Positions 32,736-37,193 of a stretch of 37,193 nt of DNA are shown one piece after another; positions within the stretch are counted from its first letter, which is position 1, and every line of letters starts with the position of its first letter. Below the pieces are notes generated by a model, which was not told where the DNA came from, did no database searches, and saw only the letters and a program-made list of their open reading frames with translations. Origin of the DNA: Nostoc sp. LEGE 06077 (GTDB taxonomy: Bacteria; Cyanobacteriota; Cyanobacteriia; Cyanobacteriales; Nostocaceae); contig NZ_JADEWI010000069.1 of NCBI RefSeq assembly GCF_015207705.1, positions 1 through 37,193 on the forward strand. Direction: 5' to 3'. Made by a program: the position numbers and the translations under genes.

Positions 32736-34340
32736 ATGAGCATTGCATCTCAAGCAACAGACCGAGTTATCATCTTCGATACCACCTTGCGGGATGGCGA
32801 ACAATCCCCAGGTGCAACCCTAAATGCAGAAGAGAAATTAGCGATCGCTCATCAACTGGCACTCCTGGGTGTAGATGTCATTGAAGCGGGTTTTGCCGTC
32901 TCTAGTCCAGGAGATTTTCAAGCCGTCAAAACCATCGCTGAACAAGTCGGAAAAGTAGGCGGGCCAATTATTTGCAGTTTAGCCAGAGCCACCCGCAAAG
33001 ATATTCAAGCCGCCGCCGAAGCCTTAAAACCTGCCGCCCATCCGCGTATTCACACCATGATTTCCACATCTGATATTCACTTGCAATATCAGTTGAAAAA
33101 GTCCCGTAGTGAAGTGTTGGCGATCGCTCAAGAAATGGTGGCTTATGCCAAATCCTTAGTTGATGATGTTGAATTCTCGCCAATGGATGCTAGTCGCACA
33201 GAACCAGAGTTTTTATATCAGGTATTAGAAACTGCGATCGCCGCAGGTGCTACAACAATTAATATTCCTGATACCGTCGGTTACTGCACACCCAAAGAAA
33301 TGGGAATTCTCATTCAGGGAATTCGGAAAAATGTGCCGAATATTGACAGCGTAATTCTGTCCATTCACACTCAAAATGATTTGGGTTTAGCCACCGCCAA
33401 TGCCTTAGCGGCGATTGAAAATGGCGTGCGTCAGGTAGAATGCACAATTAACGGCATTGGTGAACGTGCCGGAAATGCCGCATTAGAAGAAATTGTTATG
33501 GCCTTGCAAGTGCGGAAACATTACTTCAATCCTTACTTTGGCCGTGCAGTAGATTCCGATGCACCCCTAAGCAACATCAAAACCCAGGAGATTTACAAAA
33601 CTTCTGCCTTAGTTTCCCAATTCACCGGAATGCTGATTCAACCGAATAAGGCAATTGTAGGAGCAAATGCCTTCGCCCATGAATCTGGTATTCATCAAGA
33701 TGGCATTATCAAAAATCGCCAAACCTACGAAATCATGGAAGCTGCATCCATTGGGTTGCCAGAAAATCGCATAGTTTTAGGCAAACACTCTGGACGAAAT
33801 GCTTTTCGTACAAGACTGAAAGAATTGGGATTTGAACTGAGTGAAGCCGACTTGAACAAAGCCTTTAACCGATTTAAAGAAGTTGCAGACAAGAAAAAAG
33901 AGATATCTGATTGGGATTTAGAAGCGATCGTCCGTGATGAAACCCAAAATCAAGTAGAAAGCGGCTTTCAACTTGAACACATCCAAGTAATTTGCGGTGA
34001 CTGTACTTGTCCAACCGCAACTATTACAGTTGTCACTCCCGATGGCAAAATCCTCACAGATGCCAGCGTCGGCACAGGGCCAGTAGATGCAGTTTATCAG
34101 GCGATCAACCGCTTAGTGCAGATTCCCAATCAATTAATAGAGTTCTCTGTGCAGTCTGTCACAGGGGGAATTGATGCCTTGGGAACAGTCACAATTCGCT
34201 TGAGATATCAAGATCGCATATTCTCTGGACAAGCATCTGATACTGATATTGTCGTAGCCGCAGCTTACGCCCATCTCAACGCGGTAAATCGCCTTTACCG
34301 TTACTTGCAAACACAAAAAATCCCAGCGCAGGTGAGCTAA
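32736..34340 (+). CDS. leuA: 2-isopropylmalate synthase-type enzyme (LeuA paralogue)
   Basis: A 534-residue enzyme of the LeuA/homocitrate synthase family, condensing acetyl-CoA with a 2-oxo acid, normally 2-oxoisovalerate in leucine synthesis. [16 protein letters not shown] at the N-terminus, VICSLARA-like [47 protein letters not shown] and the C-terminal regulatory domain ([27 protein letters not shown]) are intact. The metal-site motif reads HTQNDLG instead of the usual bacterial HxHNDLG. ATG follows GGGAGACA. It is divergent from a GntR regulator and is followed by a strong terminator. The regulator and variant motif suggest a specialised paralogue (for example for a longer 2-oxo acid), but leucine synthesis is also possible. 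Confidence 0.85.
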   Translation: MSIASQATDRVIIFDTTLRDGEQSPGATLNAEEKLAIAHQLALLGVDVIEAGFAVSSPGDFQAVKTIAEQVGKVGGPIICSLARATRKDIQAAAEALKPAAHPRIHTMISTSDIHLQYQLKKSRSEVLAIAQEMVAYAKSLVDDVEFSPMDASRTEPEFLYQVLETAIAAGATTINIPDTVGYCTPKEMGILIQGIRKNVPNIDSVILSIHTQNDLGLATANALAAIENGVRQVECTINGIGERAGNAALEEIVMALQVRKHYFNPYFGRAVDSDAPLSNIKTQEIYKTSALVSQFTGMLIQPNKAIVGANAFAHESGIHQDGIIKNRQTYEIMEAASIGLPENRIVLGKHSGRNAFRTRLKELGFELSEADLNKAFNRFKEVADKKKEISDWDLEAIVRDETQNQVESGFQLEHIQVICGDCTCPTATITVVTPDGKILTDASVGTGPVDAVYQAINRLVQIPNQLIEFSVQSVTGGIDALGTVTIRLRYQDRIFSGQASDTDIVVAAAYAHLNAVNRLYRYLQTQKIPAQVS

Positions 34341-34343
34341 TAA

Positions 34344-34370
34344 AAAAGGGATGAGTGAATCATCCCTTTT
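34344..34370 (+). terminator. Rho-independent terminator after leuA
   Basis: AAAAGGGATGA (34344-34354), loop GTGAA, TCATCCCTTTT (34360-34370): an 11-bp perfect stem 3 bp past the stop codon. It may also serve the convergent DUF4870 gene. Confidence 0.85.
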
Positions 34371-34401
34371 CTCAAACCAACTTTATCTACACCCATAAAA
34401 A

Positions 34402-34776
34402 TTAGAACACTCGGAAAATAAACGGATAACGGAACGGTTCATCAGGATTGCTGAAACAGTGCAACAGCGCCACAATTGTCAACCCCCAGTGTAATAAAAA
34501 GCCAAAAGCCACCAGGGGAAAGAATAAAAGTCCCCCAATCCCAAAGGTGAGCCAAGATAAAACTGCAATTGGCACTCCAATTATGGTTGCCCAAAACCAA
34601 ACATTAAAGTGGAAATTAATTGATTCTTTAGCGCTACTTTTAACAACAGGGTCATCCGAAATAATATTAATGACAATAGGTACACCAATCGAAAACAATG
34701 TTGTACTAAAGAAAATTGCCCCATGACATAGAGATGATAATAGTTTGCGCTTATCAGAATCGAATGAAGTTTGCAT
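34402..34776 (-). CDS. DUF4870-type small membrane protein
   Basis: A 124-residue protein with hydrophobic segments LCHGAIFFSTTLFSIGVPIVINI, FWATIIGVPIAVLSWLTFGIGGLLF and LVAFGFLLHWGLTIVALLH. The motif KSSAKESINFHFN between the first two segments is the hallmark of the DUF4870/Tic20-like group. Function unknown. It converges on leuA; no partner genes adjoin it. Confidence 0.8.
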   Translation of the reverse strand: MQTSFDSDKRKLLSSLCHGAIFFSTTLFSIGVPIVINIISDDPVVKSSAKESINFHFNVWFWATIIGVPIAVLSWLTFGIGGLLFFPLVAFGFLLHWGLTIVALLHCFSNPDEPFRYPFIFRVF

Positions 34777-35280
34777 CCTGGTGGCTCCTTAACTTACTTA
34801 TTATCTTTTATTGTAAAGGTTAGTTTTTCAGCCTTACATGGCAGTTTACCGTACTGCTTAAATTCTCGAAGATTTCTTAACCCTTGATTAAGTTTGCCAA
34901 TTACTGATCAGAGATGAATGATGGTATTTACCGTACCTCTGCGTTGAAAAGTTATGCTCTTTCAGCAATTAGGTTTGAATTTTGAACTATGTGTCGGATC
35001 AGCTTTTTTAGCCAAACTCTTAATCATATTTAGTAGACAGGATTTTCAGTTTGTACCACTTTAGGTAAGATAATTACGATATTGCATAATTCGTAGCAAA
35101 TTAAATTTAGCAACACTCTGCGTCTCTCTAGGTTTCAAAACGTTATAACTGCTGAACAAGAACAACAGCAAACACCGATATTAATTGCATAATTGCGTAT
35201 ATGCAAAGCAGCTTGTCGTTAGACATCGCTTGGTGTTGAATCTGATTTAAACTGATGAATGTTCAATAATTAACTCATCA
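34777..35280. other. Intergenic region upstream of the ATP adenylyltransferase gene
   Basis: About 500 bp without a credible gene. GCAGT (34841-34845) and ACTGC (34853-34857) flank TTACCGT, and TTTACCGTACC recurs near 34927; these echo half of the organosulfur palindrome but lack the second half. No clear terminator or repeat otherwise. Confidence 0.5.
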
Positions 35281-36207
35281 ATGGCACAGGGAGAAATCTT
35301 ACTCAAACCTGGCACTTTATGGACAAGTGTCAAAGAACGTACTGAAGATGCTTTACAATGCGGCGCATTGCTGTCTATCCCGACAGAGTTTGAATTTGTT
35401 GAGCAAGATGGCGTTAACTTTTTAGTCAGAATTTTATCTAACCTTGTCCGTAAAGATGCAGCTAAGAAACAGCAAAACAAACAAGCTTCTGCTGATAAGG
35501 AGTTCAACCCTTTTCTTCCCTACGAAAAAGATTTGTTTGTGGCAGATATTTCCGACACTCATGTTTGTATCTTAAACAAATTCAATGTTGTTGACTATCA
35601 CTTACTCCTCATCACTCGTGCTTTTGAAGAACAAGAAAGCCTACTTACCCCAGAAGATTTTGCTGCTTTATTGGCGTGTTTAGCTGACTTTGATGGTTTA
35701 GCTTTTTATAACAGTGGCAAAACCGCAGGTGCTAGTCAACGACACAAACACTTGCAGATCATACCTCTACCACTGGTGGCTTCAGGAGTGCAGACACCGA
35801 TTGAACCACTACTAGCATCAGCAGAATTTGAAGATGGTGTAGGAACGATCGCGAACCTTCCTTTTGTTAACGCTTTTGCAACTTTAGATCCTGATTGGGT
35901 GCAATCTCCTTTAACCTCAGCCGAGGCTATATTGAAGATATATCAAAATTTATTACGTGCTGTTGAGATAGAAACAGTTAACAGCAATACACCATCTGGT
36001 GCTTATAATCTGCTAGTAACTAGAAAATGGATGTTAATCGTACCGCGATCGCACGAACATTTCCACTCAATTTCTGTCAACTCATTAGGTTTCACTGGTG
36101 CGTTACTAGTGCGGAATGAACAAGAAATGCAACTCCTCAAGAACACAGGCCCAATGACTATCCTGAAAGAGGTTGCTGTAAAAGGATCAATAGTCAATAG
36201 TCAATAG
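35281..36207 (+). CDS. ATP adenylyltransferase / Ap4A phosphorylase
   Basis: A HIT-superfamily enzyme of 308 residues, predicted to phosphorolyse diadenosine tetraphosphate to ATP and ADP; cytoplasmic. The catalytic HxHxQ is His155-Lys-His157-Leu-Gln159 in SQRHKHLQIIPLP, preceded by NSGKTAGAS. The early FNPFLPYEKDLFVADISDTHVCILNKFNV and YHLLLITRAFEEQ blocks are typical of the Apa2 group, as is VTRKWMLIVPRSHEH near the end. The last residues (SIVNSQ) and stop codon are encoded by a TCAATAG tandem heptamer repeat, so the native end may have been shifted. A DUF99 gene lies tail to tail 30 bp away. Confidence 0.87.
   Translation: MAQGEILLKPGTLWTSVKERTEDALQCGALLSIPTEFEFVEQDGVNFLVRILSNLVRKDAAKKQQNKQASADKEFNPFLPYEKDLFVADISDTHVCILNKFNVVDYHLLLITRAFEEQESLLTPEDFAALLACLADFDGLAFYNSGKTAGASQRHKHLQIIPLPLVASGVQTPIEPLLASAEFEDGVGTIANLPFVNAFATLDPDWVQSPLTSAEAILKIYQNLLRAVEIETVNSNTPSGAYNLLVTRKWMLIVPRSHEHFHSISVNSLGFTGALLVRNEQEMQLLKNTGPMTILKEVAVKGSIVNSQ
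36187..36207 (+). repeat. TCAATAG heptamer repeat at the end of the Ap4A phosphorylase gene
   Basis: Three exact tandem copies of TCAATAG. The last copy supplies the stop codon TAG in the gene frame. Typical STRR-type heptamer of heterocystous cyanobacteria. Confidence 0.8.
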
Positions 36208-36237
36208 TCGTTTGTGGCTCCTTGCTCCTAACGCCGA

Positions 36238-36822
36238 TCAAGCCTGTCGCCCACTCTCCCCTTTCACCACCGCAGAGGTTATCAGATGAGCTAGACGCAA
36301 AGCCTCTGGTACATGACCACAATCTGTCAACCGTTGAAGCACTTGAGCCGTAACATCAGGTTCTGCACCACAAACCTGAAAATAAAACGGCGCATACTCA
36401 TATACACTGCCAGCATGACCTATGATTTCTAGTCGTTTTTCTGGATGAGGTAATCTTTGCATTGCGTAAATCATCGCGTTCAACTTAGGTTGCTTTCGCA
36501 TTACCGCAATACAAGGGCGCTCTAATCTTTCAGCTAATAATGGTAAATCAACTATATTAAAGCCACCTAAAGAAATTCCATCTAACAGCACTATATGGAG
36601 ATGTGGTAAAAATTTGCCCCCAATGAGCAACTGACAAAGTTTTTCCGTTGCATCCCAACCATCAGGCTCTATCTCTCCCCAAACCATACCTTCAAAGCGA
36701 GTGTCTGCACAGATAACACCTGCAACTCCTACAGGTTTATTTGCACTCCGCATAAAAGGAGCATCGTCAAAACCTACAACGCGAATTGTCCGGTGATTTT
36801 TGAGCAGAGCTTCTAGTTCCAT
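36238..36822 (-). CDS. DUF99 family protein
   Basis: A 194-residue predicted cytoplasmic protein. RVVGFDDAPFMRSANKPVGVAGVI near the N-terminus, LHIVLLDGISLGGFNIVDLP in the middle and RPCIAVMRKQP are the DUF99 landmarks. The family has an RNase H-like fold related to endonuclease V; the Asp residues in GFDD and LLDG are in the right places for the metal site. No activity is established for the family. It is tail to tail with the Ap4A phosphorylase gene and shares no operon in the window. Confidence 0.83.
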   Translation of the reverse strand: MELEALLKNHRTIRVVGFDDAPFMRSANKPVGVAGVICADTRFEGMVWGEIEPDGWDATEKLCQLLIGGKFLPHLHIVLLDGISLGGFNIVDLPLLAERLERPCIAVMRKQPKLNAMIYAMQRLPHPEKRLEIIGHAGSVYEYAPFYFQVCGAEPDVTAQVLQRLTDCGHVPEALRLAHLITSAVVKGESGRQA

Positions 36823-36952
36823 GAATATCTTGTATACCAGGGGATAGATAATAGGTGACAGGGTTAAAAGCTTTGTGGTATCTAAATTTTATTCTTTATC
36901 GATGTCCTAACCAACTTGGCTACTGCTATACATTAAACCTTTTACCCCTAAT

Positions 36953-36983
36953 AAAAAACGCCCCCCAATGGAGGGCGTTTTTT
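36953..36983 (-). terminator. Rho-independent terminator of psbA
   Basis: AAAAAACGCCC (36953-36963) and GGGCGTTTTTT (36973-36983) form an 11-bp stem with T-runs on both strands. It lies 26 bp past the psbA stop on the minus strand and would also stop plus-strand transcripts. Confidence 0.88.
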
Positions 36984-37008
36984 ATCACTTTTCTACTGAG
37001 ACTAAAGA

Positions 37009-37193
<185 letters not shown>

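Noticed and set aside
34841-34935. TTTACCGTAC elements resembling operator halves near 34846 and 34927
   Set aside because: No matching second half at the right distance, and the downstream gene has no sulfur link.

Overview
The window is chromosomal DNA from a cyanobacterium, most likely a filamentous Nostoc/Anabaena-type strain. Evidence: many copies of the HIP1 octamer GCGATCGC, the end of psbA (photosystem II D1) at the right edge, cobN at the left edge, an SLH-OprB porin typical of cyanobacterial outer membranes, and short interspersed and heptanucleotide repeats of the Nostoc kind. No tRNA, rRNA, CRISPR array or intact insertion sequence was seen.

Left part (1-6340): the 5' two thirds of cobN (minus), a divergent GAF-domain histidine kinase, a nanE-like sugar-phosphate epimerase, and a D-2-hydroxyacid dehydrogenase.

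Organosulfur region (6474-18491): a minus-strand set, SLH-porin then ssuD-ssuC-ssuB, faces a plus-strand set made of an FAD flavoprotein, a two-cluster ferredoxin, a sulfonate-type binding lipoprotein, a SAM methyltransferase, a second binding lipoprotein and a TauD-like dioxygenase. The permease and ATPase lie on one strand and both binding proteins on the other, so the two arms probably form one uptake and desulfonation system. Near-identical 30-bp palindromes of form ACTACgGTAA-N10-TTACCGTA lie just upstream of ssuD and of the flavoprotein gene, with a third related one in the roughly 1-kb porin/flavoprotein intergenic region. This suggests one regulator controls both arms. That intergenic region also holds a 15-bp inverted repeat and a U-tract hairpin with competing pairings.

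Secretion region (18808-29644): a minus-strand operon resembles a type IV secretion apparatus in near-canonical order: VirB2-like pilin, VirB3-like, VirB4 ATPase, VirB5-like, VirB6-like, two tandem VirB8-like paralogues, VirB10-like and a short VirB9-like protein. No relaxase, coupling protein, VirB11 or VirB1 is present in the window. A TonB-type protein with a Gly/Thr repeat and a basic C-terminal tail converges on the operon end. This T4SS-like machine and the flavoprotein/ferredoxin organosulfur module are the best candidates for undescribed systems.

Right part (30694-37193): a nucleotidyltransferase-family protein, a small conserved protein, a GntR/FCD regulator divergent from a leuA-type gene across a 45-bp operator made of two TTGTATACAA boxes, a DUF4870 membrane protein, an Ap4A phosphorylase-type ATP adenylyltransferase, a DUF99 protein, and the 3' end of psbA with a strong terminator. 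All calls rest on reading the sequence and recall of family motifs; no database search was run.
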